Below, one piece after another: positions 33,396-43,556 of a DNA stretch of 64,000 bases; the first letter of the stretch is position 1; the number at the start of each line of letters is the position of its first letter. The notes under the pieces are model-generated. The model saw only the letters and a program-made list of their open reading frames with translations. It made no database searches and was not told where the DNA came from. The stretch is from Calditrichota bacterium (GTDB lineage Bacteria > Calditrichota > Calditrichia > Calditrichales > J004). A program made the position numbers and the translations under genes. The DNA lies in the NCBI GenBank assembly GCA_013112635.1, contig JABFGF010000002.1, forward strand, positions 434,001-498,000, given 5' to 3'.

Positions 33396-36300
33396 TTATG
33401 GTAAAAACAACATTTTTTTTGTTTCTACAAAAGCCCCACTTTTAATCTTATAAAAATATAAACCTGCCCCAATTTCTTTGGCATTAAAATTTATTTTATA
33501 ATGCCCTGCTTCCTGAAAACTGTTTACCAGTGTTTTAACTTTTTGTCCCAAAGCATTATAAATTTCTAACTTCACATGAATCAGTCTATTATTATTTTCT
33601 TTAACATGGTAGCTGATAACCGTTTCCGGGTTAAAAGGATTTGGATAATTTTGTTCTAAACTAAATTTACTGTTAAAAATCTTTTGTTCATCCAAGGAAG
33701 TATAAACCGTATTTTGCGCTCCCGGTGATCCATGTCCCGCTGATGCCCACCAGTTTTTTGCAAGAGAATTGTCAAATGCAGGATTTTTTAATTCCAACGT
33801 TGCACCACTTCCATTTGCTTGTTCGGGCCAGGGCAGTTTTTCATCATAAACGAGTGAATCAACTATTTTATTTTGACCATCATACAGTCGTACGAGTTCA
33901 CCGTTGCTACTCAAACCAAAATTCATAGGACTAGCATGCGCTATCCCAGGAAACAGAGAACTAAAAGCACTGTCATTTTCAGCAAGTACTAAAAAGGACT
34001 TTGGTGCAATTACTGTCTGATCTGCAAATTTATATTCATGGGAATCATCACTATCTTTAAATACCCAACCAGATATATCATAATTCTGATCACTACTGTT
34101 GTAAAACTCAACCCAATCACCACTATCAAAATTATTTACAGAGTTATAATTAATCTCGTTAATCACAACCCCATGGTTGGATTCATCAACTGTGAAATCA
34201 GCCACTAAATCTATATTTGAACCCAGTTTTATAGTGATAAGCCGGGCTTCAGATGTTATGCTACCGGTCCAGCCATTAAAACTAAAGCCCGGTTTTGCGA
34301 TAGCTTCGATTTGAATGGAAACATCTTTAAAGTAATGCCCTTGCCATGGAAATTGATCTACAATTAAACGATTGATTTTAATTTGCCCGCCCGTGGAGCT
34401 ATTTAGCTTTATTAAAGTGGAGCCTTGCAAACCAAATTGCTGTAAGACAAAACTTCGAAAATATGCTTCACGCGAATCAGCGAAAGCATTTATGTAATTT
34501 AGGTGATTGTTTCTGTTTCCCTGATTGAGGGACCAGCGGCCTAAATGGCGTACGATCTCATTTGAAATAATAGTATCAACAGAGTCAATTACGGTTTTGA
34601 CCTGATCTTTCCTAAAAGTAGAATTTAAAAGATCGGCAATCCTGTTAATAAATTTGGTTTTTATACTATCATTTTCCAGAAACTTGCGAAGTAGAAATGT
34701 TGACCAGGGTGGGTTTGGCCAATCGGGTCCGTTTTCTTCTAATGCTAAACTAAGCGTGTTGTTTTTATATGCTTGAGAATTAAATCTGCTAAAGCCGAAA
34801 TCTGTATCATATAAAATCCAACGCCATTTTCCGCCTTCTGTTTTTGGGCGCCAATATTTAATATTGTTTCCAGGCCAGTCCGTATTATCAAAATAAATCT
34901 GTGCAACCATATAATCGATATATTCATTCAAATCGACTTGCTGCTTTATAAATTTATATGAGGCCGCAGTTGACAAATCGTTTGTATTAAGAAAATCCAA
35001 TAGTTCATTATAGTGCTGGCTATCACCATGGATTGCAATACCATCATTTTCAAGCATATCAATATTGTTTGCATCAACAGGGTGGTGTGATGCTATAAAA
35101 TGTTCATTTATTTTTTCCCGAATATGATGGATGCCCCAGTATTCGCCGTTTATAAAAACAACCGCCGGCCTAAATCCCAACTTATCAATATCAAGATCGT
35201 TTAAAAGGGTTTGCATAAGCCCATCACGCATCATACTGCCATCCCAGTCATTACCCGCGTTGCGCAAAACGAATGACTCGAAACGATCAATATTTATATC
35301 AGGAAATAAATCATAATCCAATGATTTGCTGCCGTATTCCCCCCTGAAAAAAACAGATAAAGACTTTTGTGCGTGGCCCCTGCTCCAACCTCCAAAAATC
35401 TTTATACCACAACCGCTTTCGAACGCTGTACTTTTATCAGACTCAAAAAATTCAATCTTTGCCGGCCTTTCCCAATCTTGCCAAAAATTTGCACCAAAAT
35501 GAGGAAAACTAGGGGATGCATTTGGACCATCAGCATAAATACCTGTTTGAGAATCCCACAAATTATCCGGATCTGTTATCAAAGATATAACCGGCAAATC
35601 GGTTGGTTCATCCACGAAAAAGGTTTGGTCATTAACAGGACCGGGTAACACACCATCCTGATACCCTATTGCACGCACAACAGTTGAGTTTGTAATATTT
35701 ATTGGGCTTTCATAAAATGTGGAAAAACTATCAGGATCCGATCCATCTAAAGTATAATAAATCCGAGATGAACCTCCGCCAATAGAAAGATCAACAGTTA
35801 CTGCGGTTTCGTAAAAGCCTGCTTGTGGAGTTATTTTAACTGTGTCACCAAAACCAAGAAAACCCGGGAATGAATTTTCTTCACCCGGGCTGCTTTCAGA
35901 AAAGAAAAGCCAATCAATTCCGCCATCTGGTTTGCGACCATAAGAATAATCTCTTGGAATTATTATAGGTCCAATGCTGTCTTGAATTTCCAAACCCGGG
36001 CTCACCAGAAAAAGTGGTTCGCCCCCGGAAGAAAGTTTAAAATTTGTATGCAATTGAACATTCGGGAAAGTAAGCAAAGGGTTTGTTCCTCGTGATGAAT
36101 CCTGTCCGCTGTTATAGCCAATACTTAGAAAAGGGATAAGCGTTAAATCGGAAGAGTTAATACCAAAATTATGCACTTCTATGGCCAATACGTTTTCACC
36201 ATTTTCAAGAATTGATAAATCAGAAATATCGAAAACTGCCGGATCTCCGCCAGTATATAAAACTGCTTCTATGTATTCATCAGAATGTTGGTCATAATCA

Positions 36301-36917
36301 GGGGGAATCCCAACTGTCCCAATATTTGAACGCGCAACCTCAACACCATTTATATAGGCCACAAAAGAGTCATCATAATCCATATGCAGTATAAGTTTTT
36401 CGACCTGGGTGGTATTTTTAATGCTAAATTTTTGCCTGCTAGCCACAGTAATCACAGGATCAATTACAGTATTATCATCCCCATCACCATAACCAACTCC
36501 CGTCACCCCGCGTTGCCATGATGAATCATCAAAACCCGGCATTCTCCAATCTGCATCCGGCTCACTTTCTAAAGGCAGATAGTTGCAACTATCACCCCAA
36601 TCTATAACGGTTTCCCATTCATAAACACTATTCAGCCTGTTTTTTCCAGAAGCAAAAATCAACAAATGGTTTTCCGGCTGCAAAGTAATCTCGGGGAAAA
36701 ACCATTTTTGAAGATTTTGAGGATTATCTGAAAGAGTGTACCCAGCCAGGTTAACAGGATTTGATGATTTGTTATAAAGCTCAATCCAATCAGGGGTATC
36801 TCCATCTTCATCAAACAAAGTTGAGCTATTAGAAATCATGAGCTCATTGATTAAAAACTCCTGTGCTTCAGCTGTAATAACAAATAAGATAAATACTGCT
36901 ACAAATAATTTGACCAT
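33396..36917 (-). CDS. Large secreted CotH protein with lamin-tail domains and T9SS sorting domain
   Basis: This 1173-aa protein has a signal peptide (1-18). A lamin-tail domain near 20-85 (FLINELMISNS, DWIELYNKSSNPVNLAGYTL) and a jelly-roll-like part follow. Next come a chitobiase-type beta domain near 360-430 (YYTLDGSDPDS), a CotH domain near 440-860 (HHIREKINEHFI, WILYDTDFGFSRF), a GFSFNGWTG repeat, and a second lamin-tail domain near 955-1085 (VVINEINYNS). The C-terminal T9SS sorting domain has LEQNYPNPFNPETVISYHV. It overlaps the GH3 gene by one base, so the two are tightly coupled. It probably sits on the cell surface. Substrate unknown. Confidence 0.84.
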   Translation of the reverse strand: MVKLFVAVFILFVITAEAQEFLINELMISNSSTLFDEDGDTPDWIELYNKSSNPVNLAGYTLSDNPQNLQKWFFPEITLQPENHLLIFASGKNRLNSVYEWETVIDWGDSCNYLPLESEPDADWRMPGFDDSSWQRGVTGVGYGDGDDNTVIDPVITVASRQKFSIKNTTQVEKLILHMDYDDSFVAYINGVEVARSNIGTVGIPPDYDQHSDEYIEAVLYTGGDPAVFDISDLSILENGENVLAIEVHNFGINSSDLTLIPFLSIGYNSGQDSSRGTNPLLTFPNVQLHTNFKLSSGGEPLFLVSPGLEIQDSIGPIIIPRDYSYGRKPDGGIDWLFFSESSPGEENSFPGFLGFGDTVKITPQAGFYETAVTVDLSIGGGSSRIYYTLDGSDPDSFSTFYESPINITNSTVVRAIGYQDGVLPGPVNDQTFFVDEPTDLPVISLITDPDNLWDSQTGIYADGPNASPSFPHFGANFWQDWERPAKIEFFESDKSTAFESGCGIKIFGGWSRGHAQKSLSVFFRGEYGSKSLDYDLFPDINIDRFESFVLRNAGNDWDGSMMRDGLMQTLLNDLDIDKLGFRPAVVFINGEYWGIHHIREKINEHFIASHHPVDANNIDMLENDGIAIHGDSQHYNELLDFLNTNDLSTAASYKFIKQQVDLNEYIDYMVAQIYFDNTDWPGNNIKYWRPKTEGGKWRWILYDTDFGFSRFNSQAYKNNTLSLALEENGPDWPNPPWSTFLLRKFLENDSIKTKFINRIADLLNSTFRKDQVKTVIDSVDTIISNEIVRHLGRWSLNQGNRNNHLNYINAFADSREAYFRSFVLQQFGLQGSTLIKLNSSTGGQIKINRLIVDQFPWQGHYFKDVSIQIEAIAKPGFSFNGWTGSITSEARLITIKLGSNIDLVADFTVDESNHGVVINEINYNSVNNFDSGDWVEFYNSSDQNYDISGWVFKDSDDSHEYKFADQTVIAPKSFLVLAENDSAFSSLFPGIAHASPMNFGLSSNGELVRLYDGQNKIVDSLVYDEKLPWPEQANGSGATLELKNPAFDNSLAKNWWASAGHGSPGAQNTVYTSLDEQKIFNSKFSLEQNYPNPFNPETVISYHVKENNNRLIHVKLEIYNALGQKVKTLVNSFQEAGHYKINFNAKEIGAGLYFYKIKSGAFVETKKMLFLP

Positions 36918-39151
36918 TAGTTACTTATATTAAACTCTTTTTGTAAACCACCCACCATTAGTTTAAATGCACCCGGCTCTGTTACCTTTTTATTGTCCCT
37001 GTTAGTAAATGCAAAATCTTTGGCATTTAATTTAAATTGGACAGTTTTTACCTCTCCGGGTTTCAGGCTTATTTTTGAAAAACGTTTTAATTGTTTTGCT
37101 GGCTGAGAAACCGAACTGAACAAGTCACTTCCATAAAGTAGAACTGCTTCTTTACCTGCTAAACTTCCACTGTTTTTTACTACCACAGAGATTGAAATTT
37201 CTTCATCCATTTTAATTGAAGCTCTGTCTATCTTTAAATCGCTATATTCAAACTTTGTATAACTAAGACCGTAGCCAAACGGGAACTCATTAGCATAACC
37301 ATTTCCTTCGAAATTTTCTATTGGCTTATGGTCATATGTTGTAAATCCATTAGGCCCAATTGGATATGTAAAGGGAAGTTTCCCACTTGGGTTAGTATCT
37401 CCAAATATTACATCTGCAATTGCCTGTCCACCCTCCATTCCCGGAAGATATGCCATTATAATCCCGGAAGCATTTTTAACGATTTTATTTATTACACGTG
37501 GGCGACCTTCTACCAGTACAAGTATAACAGGTTTGCCACTTTTATAAAATGCATTGGCTAAATCAAGTTGTGATTGCGAAATAGTGAGATCCATGATGTT
37601 TCCGGGTGTCTCACAATATGTTGGTTCTCCCAGGCATAATACAACCACGTCGCTGTTTTTTGCCTGCTCTAAAGCCTTATCAATATTGATTAAAGTATCA
37701 AAATCTGCACCCTGAACAAATTTTGTTTGTGACTTACCGATTTTATTTTCTATTGCTTCTAGGATTGTAAGCTTTTCCTGCGGATAAAGATCTTCTCTGT
37801 CACCTTGCCATGTTATTGTCCAACCACCATTCATTACCGAGAGCTTATTCGCAGTTGGTCCGGCAACTAGAACTTTGGACTTTTTGTTTAGTGGCAAAAT
37901 GTTTTTATTATTTTTTAGTAGGGTGATTGCTTCACGGGCAGCATCTAAATTTGCCTTTTGAGATTTTGCGGAAGCGAACTTACTTGTAAGTTTTTTATCA
38001 GGATATGGATTTTTAAACAATCCTGTTTTTATCTTAACCCACAATATGCGCCTAACCGCATCATCAATTCGAGAAACAGGGACTTTGCCCTCCTTTACCA
38101 ATTTTACTAAAATTTCATAAAACGAATAATCATAGGGAATCATACTCATATCTACACCGGCCATTACAGCCATACGTACTGCTTCTTCCGGTGAATCAGC
38201 AACTTTATCGCGAGTATACAGGCGTTTGATATCTTCCCAATCGCTTACTGCAAAGCCTTTGAAGCCTAGTTCATTTTTCAAAATCTCTGTAAGGATGTAG
38301 TGATCACTGTGTGTCGGAATACCATTAATTTCACCAGAGTTTATCATTACCGTATGAACCCCGGCATCCACTGCTTTTTTGAATGGCGGTAAAAATATAT
38401 CGCGCAGCATTCGTTCCGGAATCCATGCAGGTGTACGATCCTTTCCACTAACAGGATTGCTATAACCCATATAATGTTTCATACACGCGGCTACAAATTC
38501 ACCTTTTGTATTGTTATCATCACCTTCAAGCCCTTTTATATAAGCTTCACCCATTTGCGAAACCACATATGGATCTTCGCCAAAAGTTTCCCAAAAACGC
38601 GACCAAACAGGATTTCGCCCAACTCCTAAAACCGGGTTGAAATTCCAGGGAATACCGGAAGCGCGAACTTCCAATGCAGTAATAATCCCGCTGGTTTTTA
38701 CAAGTTCGGTATTGAATGTTGCTGCCATTGCAATGGATTGCGGAAACAATGTAGCATCTTTTGTGTAAGTTGCGCCATGGATTGCATCAATACCATAAAT
38801 TACCGGAACAGCTGTGCGCGTTTCTTTAAGGGCAACATCTTGTATAGTGGTGATCATTTCAATCCAATTTTGCAAAGTATTTGCCTGCCCACCTGTATTT
38901 AATATAGAACCAACATGATACTTTGTTAAGGCCTCCTTCAACTTCACAGGATCGATTTCATTAATAAATGAACCATCCTGGCGAGGTTTTGAAACAACCT
39001 CCAGAGTTATCTGGGTCATTTGGCCGACCTTTTCTTCCAAAGTCATTTTCTTTAAAAGATCATTTATTTGTACATCTATATTTTGGCCGACAACTTGAAT
39101 AAAGCTAAATAAATAAAATATGAACACTGTTTTCAGCACTATCCGTTTCAT
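36917..39151 (-). CDS. GH3 family beta-glucosidase
   Basis: This 744-aa enzyme has a signal peptide (about 1-22) and the three-domain GH3 layout. The N-terminal barrel shows LLKKMTLEEKVGQMTQ, KHYMGYS, and nucleophile Asp in GFAVSDWEDIKRL. The second alpha/beta domain has ITLLKNNKNILPL and NGGWTITWQG, and the C-terminal domain is fibronectin III-like. Length and motifs match BglX-type periplasmic beta-glucosidases, which cut oligosaccharides to glucose. It begins 17 bp after the permuted GH16 gene and overlaps the CotH gene by one base, showing operon structure. Confidence 0.92.
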   Translation of the reverse strand: MKRIVLKTVFIFYLFSFIQVVGQNIDVQINDLLKKMTLEEKVGQMTQITLEVVSKPRQDGSFINEIDPVKLKEALTKYHVGSILNTGGQANTLQNWIEMITTIQDVALKETRTAVPVIYGIDAIHGATYTKDATLFPQSIAMAATFNTELVKTSGIITALEVRASGIPWNFNPVLGVGRNPVWSRFWETFGEDPYVVSQMGEAYIKGLEGDDNNTKGEFVAACMKHYMGYSNPVSGKDRTPAWIPERMLRDIFLPPFKKAVDAGVHTVMINSGEINGIPTHSDHYILTEILKNELGFKGFAVSDWEDIKRLYTRDKVADSPEEAVRMAVMAGVDMSMIPYDYSFYEILVKLVKEGKVPVSRIDDAVRRILWVKIKTGLFKNPYPDKKLTSKFASAKSQKANLDAAREAITLLKNNKNILPLNKKSKVLVAGPTANKLSVMNGGWTITWQGDREDLYPQEKLTILEAIENKIGKSQTKFVQGADFDTLINIDKALEQAKNSDVVVLCLGEPTYCETPGNIMDLTISQSQLDLANAFYKSGKPVILVLVEGRPRVINKIVKNASGIIMAYLPGMEGGQAIADVIFGDTNPSGKLPFTYPIGPNGFTTYDHKPIENFEGNGYANEFPFGYGLSYTKFEYSDLKIDRASIKMDEEISISVVVKNSGSLAGKEAVLLYGSDLFSSVSQPAKQLKRFSKISLKPGEVKTVQFKLNAKDFAFTNRDNKKVTEPGAFKLMVGGLQKEFNISN

Positions 39152-39168
39152 TTAGAACTCCTCATTTC

Positions 39169-40977
39169 TCATTTTAGTAACAGCATTTTCTTATAATCTG
39201 TAAAGAGACCGTTGCTGCTGTGTGATTTTAATCTATAGAAATAAACGCCACTAGACATGTTATGACTGTTGAACTTTAATTCATGGCGACCACTGTTTTT
39301 TTTTGTATTTAATAAACGCTGAATTTTCCTGCCTCCGGAATCAAAAATATCCAATTCCACAAATGATGGACTTTCTAGAAAGAAAACTATTTTTGTTTCA
39401 GGATTAAAAGGATTAGGAAAGTTTTGTTTTAAGTGGGTTTTACTGGGAATTACCGGCTTGTCTTTTTCAAGCCCGGTTGCTAATTGCTCTACAACAATAC
39501 TATTAATAATGGGATGACTAACCCAGTTATCAAAATATAAATTTAACATTCCATCAGAAACAGATATATTACTGATTTCAATTTCTTTTGCAGTTTTTGA
39601 TCCGAAATCCCGCACTACATCAAGGTTTCCTATAGCCAATGTATCTTCCACATATATATCAAAACTGCGCTTTCCCTGTTCAGAATATTTCATATCGGCA
39701 AAACCCAACGTTAAACTATAAATACCATTTGGAACGCGGATCTTATATTGAACAACTTCTTCAAGCAATGCCTGGTATAACGAATCATTTTCCGTATCAT
39801 TAACTGCATCATGATAATATTTCCGATGATGTCCATCCATATGGCCATATTCAACATCATAATTCCATACCTGATCTGCCAGAAAACCTTTATAAGGATC
39901 ATCTGACCCGGCATTAATTTTTAATGGAAATTCAAGTGGTGGGTTATTAATCACATTTATAAAATCATACGTTTGAGTATTCGGCGTTTCAAACTGATCA
40001 CGGATTCCAAAAAATATTAGGTTATAGTTCTGGTCCGGGTCCAATTCATCAAAAAATAACTTAACCGTTCTTTCATCTTTTTGTAGTTCTATTCTTTGGA
40101 TTGTTTTGGCTGGTGTTATAGAATATTTGCCTATTTCAACAGCATCGAGTGCGTTTACTTTCTCCGTAAACTGTGCTGTAATAGATGACCCGCTGACCCT
40201 TGCCCACAAAAATTTTGGTGCAGCTTTATCCTGGTATCCAAGATTAGTATCATCCGTTAAACAAAGAATCATCATACCATCTTTGTAAACAACATTATCT
40301 GTTGTGAAAAGCACCTTGTTTCCGGGAAAAGTATGCGTTCCCATACCCCATCTGTCACTGTCATAGCTGTCAAACTCATCTCTCCATGACAACGTAAAAT
40401 TGTTATCAGTCCCATAATCACCGGTTCCGGGCTTATATTCATAATATGCTGCCCAATCATAATATGCGAAAAACGGAAGGAGTTCTACATTCCATTCACC
40501 AACCCAACTTTCCCATTCAGCCGCCCAGATATTCATCATCATTTTTTGGTTATGTATCAGGGTTGAGATATGCTCACCGGTTTGGCGATAAATTTCCTCT
40601 CCATCAACAAACCATGCCACATAGTCCGGGGTCCATTCGAAAGCATAGGTATAAAAACTATCCGTTGGAGAAAAATTTAAATGTTCATGACTGTTATGAA
40701 TTCTTTGCCCGGGAGTAATTGTAGTTGTTTGAACATCGTTTCCGTAACGGCCAAGTAATTCAAAATCAATTTCATTCCATTCATCACAACATTCTGTAAA
40801 ATCGTTGTATGTAAAAAAATTTGATAAAACGCCAGTTCCCCAGGCTGCTTTATATCGGGTCTCAAAACGGCCATAGGTAAAACTTTCATGCGTTCGTAAT
40901 TCTGCACCACGGTACATCTGGGCATTGATAGGTGAAAACAAAAAAAAAGAAAGTAATATTAGTACCAAATTTTTCAT
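39169..40977 (-). CDS. Circularly permuted GH16 lichenase with malectin-like and T9SS domains
   Basis: This 602-aa protein has a signal peptide (1-19) and a GH16 catalytic domain at about 20-245. The strand order is permuted: ELRTHESFTYGRFETRYK and the active site ENEIDFE-type WNEIDFELLGR (E69, D71, E73) come first. The usually N-terminal segment TLSWRDEFDSYDSDRWG comes at 195-211. This is the arrangement of the Fibrobacter succinogenes 1,3-1,4-beta-glucanase, whose sequence it resembles closely (EWTPDYVAWFVDGEE, WVGEW, YKPGTGDYG). A malectin-like carbohydrate-binding domain (about 355-500) and a T9SS domain with QNFPNPFNPETKI follow. It should attack mixed-linkage glucan or lichenan outside the cell. 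Confidence 0.88.
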   Translation of the reverse strand: MKNLVLILLSFFLFSPINAQMYRGAELRTHESFTYGRFETRYKAAWGTGVLSNFFTYNDFTECCDEWNEIDFELLGRYGNDVQTTTITPGQRIHNSHEHLNFSPTDSFYTYAFEWTPDYVAWFVDGEEIYRQTGEHISTLIHNQKMMMNIWAAEWESWVGEWNVELLPFFAYYDWAAYYEYKPGTGDYGTDNNFTLSWRDEFDSYDSDRWGMGTHTFPGNKVLFTTDNVVYKDGMMILCLTDDTNLGYQDKAAPKFLWARVSGSSITAQFTEKVNALDAVEIGKYSITPAKTIQRIELQKDERTVKLFFDELDPDQNYNLIFFGIRDQFETPNTQTYDFINVINNPPLEFPLKINAGSDDPYKGFLADQVWNYDVEYGHMDGHHRKYYHDAVNDTENDSLYQALLEEVVQYKIRVPNGIYSLTLGFADMKYSEQGKRSFDIYVEDTLAIGNLDVVRDFGSKTAKEIEISNISVSDGMLNLYFDNWVSHPIINSIVVEQLATGLEKDKPVIPSKTHLKQNFPNPFNPETKIVFFLESPSFVELDIFDSGGRKIQRLLNTKKNSGRHELKFNSHNMSSGVYFYRLKSHSSNGLFTDYKKMLLLK

Positions 40978-40985
40978 AACGAGGC

Positions 40986-42482
40986 CTACATTTTTTTACC
41001 GTAATCAAGCTTGTTATGGGTTGTCAGCTGAGGGAATTGCGGAACAATAACAGGGAAAGGCATGTTGCGCTGAATAACAAACATATCTACCGATGTCAGT
41101 TCAATCTTTTCAAAAACATCTGTATTAATTTTAACATCATCCTGATATTTTTTTCTCAAATCTGCTATGTATGGATCTAAATTGTTTTTTACAAAAGAAT
41201 GCCCGGAAGCTTTGTTTGATTTTGCCCCTTCAACAATTTTTTTCCTTTGATAAAGAGACAAAATGTTATCACGCCACATATTTTCATCACGCTTAACCAG
41301 TGGATGTTTATCGTATCCTTTTTCATACGCATCTTCAGTTATAAACTGATCGCGGATAAGATCGGCGACTGCCAAACGAAATTGGGCACCAAATTCTTTC
41401 TTTGGCATTTTACGGTTTCGAAACACCAGTGGATGGGATTTCAATTCTTCTTCAAATTGACGCACAGTCCAAACTTCTCCATCAAGTGTTAAAAGCGGTT
41501 GATCAAGAATTTTTTCCATACGACCCTGAATATCATCCAGGTACATCTCACCGTTATCTTTATTCCAGAAGCGCTTATTAAATGCCTCCCTTTTATCTTC
41601 TTTAGATTTGAAATAGTCCGGCCCGATAAGGTTGACAAGTTCTTCAAACACTGCCGGATTAAACTCAATTTTTTTGCCAGACATCAGATTTTTCAACCAT
41701 AAAGAATAGCTATCCCTTGCCCTAATTTGTGTAACTATTTCTTTTACATCTATTTCTGTTTGACGGGCTTTATCTCCCATTACCAGGCTACGTGTCCAGC
41801 CATTTACGCGCATAAGCACATAGGAATTATTTTCAATTTTTAATGGCCCCAAAACCTGGTTATCAGAAACGTTTTCTAAATATAAAGCTTTAAAAAGTTC
41901 ATCATCTATGGGTGTATTAAAAGAAAATTCCTGCTCTTTATTTTCCTGTTGTGTAGCAGCCTCAAATTCTTCTTGCAGGTCATCGAAGGAAGTTTTGCCC
42001 TGGCTTAGATCATTTTTAATTTTGTATGCAAGCTCTTCGTTTAAAGGAAGAATTGATACTTTATAAGTACGCTCAGCATTTTGATATGCTTTTTGCAGCT
42101 CCAGAGAATCCAATATTACTTTTTTTGTAGCCGTTTCATTAAAGTGAAGCTGGCGCATTGCTTGCTCCCGCCGGCCATCTAGATATAATTTTATTTCGGG
42201 ATTGGTTAATATCTTCTCTGTTTCTTCTACTTCGGCAGCAACCAGTTTTTCAGCAATCAGGGAGTTTAGCACAATCTTGCGATGAATGTAGTTATCATTT
42301 TTGCACCATGAAGGCCGAACCGTATATTCTGATCTGCGGATAAACTCATTTACCGAAATTGTTTTATCCCCCACTTTTGCAAGAATGGTCTCTTGAACCT
42401 CATTCTCTTTAGTTGAGCAAGCAACTAAGATCAAGACCAAAAAGACGGACAATAATTTCGTAAACATTTTTGTTTTTCTCAT
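40986..42482 (-). CDS. Parvulin/SurA-like peptidyl-prolyl isomerase lipoprotein
   Basis: This 498-aa protein has a lipobox (LILVACS, Cys near 22). It has the SurA-type layout: ILAKVGDKTISVNEFIRR at the start, helical N-terminal region with NSLIAEKLVAAEVEE, then weak parvulin-like parts (around LAYKIKNDLSQGKTSFDDLQ) and a second VNEF-like repeat (LDGEVWTVRQFEEELKSHP). It is likely a periplasmic chaperone or isomerase. It overlaps the PorV-like gene by one base and follows the TonB receptor and surface-protein genes, so it may help fold or export them. Confidence 0.75.
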   Translation of the reverse strand: MRKTKMFTKLLSVFLVLILVACSTKENEVQETILAKVGDKTISVNEFIRRSEYTVRPSWCKNDNYIHRKIVLNSLIAEKLVAAEVEETEKILTNPEIKLYLDGRREQAMRQLHFNETATKKVILDSLELQKAYQNAERTYKVSILPLNEELAYKIKNDLSQGKTSFDDLQEEFEAATQQENKEQEFSFNTPIDDELFKALYLENVSDNQVLGPLKIENNSYVLMRVNGWTRSLVMGDKARQTEIDVKEIVTQIRARDSYSLWLKNLMSGKKIEFNPAVFEELVNLIGPDYFKSKEDKREAFNKRFWNKDNGEMYLDDIQGRMEKILDQPLLTLDGEVWTVRQFEEELKSHPLVFRNRKMPKKEFGAQFRLAVADLIRDQFITEDAYEKGYDKHPLVKRDENMWRDNILSLYQRKKIVEGAKSNKASGHSFVKNNLDPYIADLRKKYQDDVKINTDVFEKIELTSVDMFVIQRNMPFPVIVPQFPQLTTHNKLDYGKKM

Positions 42483-43537
42483 TAAAACAGAAAGCCAATT
42501 GAATAACTGTTAACTTTCCCTAAAATCCCCATATCACGGAATGCGTAATCTACTTTGAGTGATATATTACCCATTACAAGTTTTTCAAAACCTGCGCCAA
42601 AAGTATGACCAAATTCTGCCTGGTCTTCATTCAAAAACAAACCTTTGTATCCGGCTCTTAGAAAAAACTTTCCTATGGTCGGTTCAAAATACTCGTATTC
42701 TCCACCTACATTTACAGATTCTGCATTATTATTCGGATGGAGTGCATCGGTTGCAATTGTTAATCGTTGCGATTCTGTACGGAAAGCATTAACAGCTACG
42801 CCAAGGCGAAATATTAATGGTAATTCCCATTCATTTGGATCATATTTTCCGGGCACATTTCCATAATCACCATCCTGATCCGGCAATGGATCGATGGATT
42901 GTAAAAGATCAATTCCATCAAATTTCATACGCGTACCATAATTAGAGATACTCATTGCTATGCGCATTCCATCAACGCGATCTCCAGTTGGAGAAAAGAA
43001 AGCTGTATTTATAGAAACGCCTAAATCTACTGCAAGCGCGCTGGCATCTAAATGCCAAATGTTCGATTGGATATATTTAGCTGCAACACCAAAACCAAAC
43101 CAGTCTGTTAATGCTCGGCCATAAGCCAGGCTCAGTGCAAAATCACCCGACGAAAATCTTTCACCTGTACCATATGGGTTTTCAACTGTATTAACATCCA
43201 TTTCGCCATAATCTGTAAAGGTCAAACCTAATGCAACTGTACCTATTTCCGGAAGTACAATCCCTGCCGCAGCAAAAGATGTGCTGATATCAACAATCCA
43301 GGGTTGAATTACAAATTGTGCTTCGCTTTGCTCCATAAAAGCCAGGCCTGCCGGATTCCAGTAAATAGAAGAAATATCCCGCGCCATGGAAACATAAGCA
43401 TCACCCATTGATGCACCGGCACTTCCATAACCAATTTCTAAAAACGATGCGGTTGTTGTCCCAACTCTAAAGGGCCTGTTTTGGGCCTGAAGTAAAAAGG
43501 GCAAAATTAAAAGAATCAGAAAGTATTTAAATTTCAT
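42482..43537 (-). CDS. PorV/PorQ-family outer-membrane protein
   Basis: This 351-aa beta-barrel protein has a signal peptide (about 1-18, LLQAQ), the N-terminal PorV/UPF0164 signature GYGSAGASMGDAYVSMARDISSIYWNPAGLA and a C-terminal aromatic residue (IGFLF). PorV acts in type IX secretion as a shuttle that brings cargo to the attachment complex. This copy lies inside a glucan-utilisation operon directly after a 1178-aa T9SS cargo gene, so it may be a dedicated partner of that cargo. The general secretion channel genes are not in the window. Confidence 0.84.
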   Translation of the reverse strand: MKFKYFLILLILPFLLQAQNRPFRVGTTTASFLEIGYGSAGASMGDAYVSMARDISSIYWNPAGLAFMEQSEAQFVIQPWIVDISTSFAAAGIVLPEIGTVALGLTFTDYGEMDVNTVENPYGTGERFSSGDFALSLAYGRALTDWFGFGVAAKYIQSNIWHLDASALAVDLGVSINTAFFSPTGDRVDGMRIAMSISNYGTRMKFDGIDLLQSIDPLPDQDGDYGNVPGKYDPNEWELPLIFRLGVAVNAFRTESQRLTIATDALHPNNNAESVNVGGEYEYFEPTIGKFFLRAGYKGLFLNEDQAEFGHTFGAGFEKLVMGNISLKVDYAFRDMGILGKVNSYSIGFLF

Positions 43538-43556
43538 AATAAACCTTCAATTAAAA

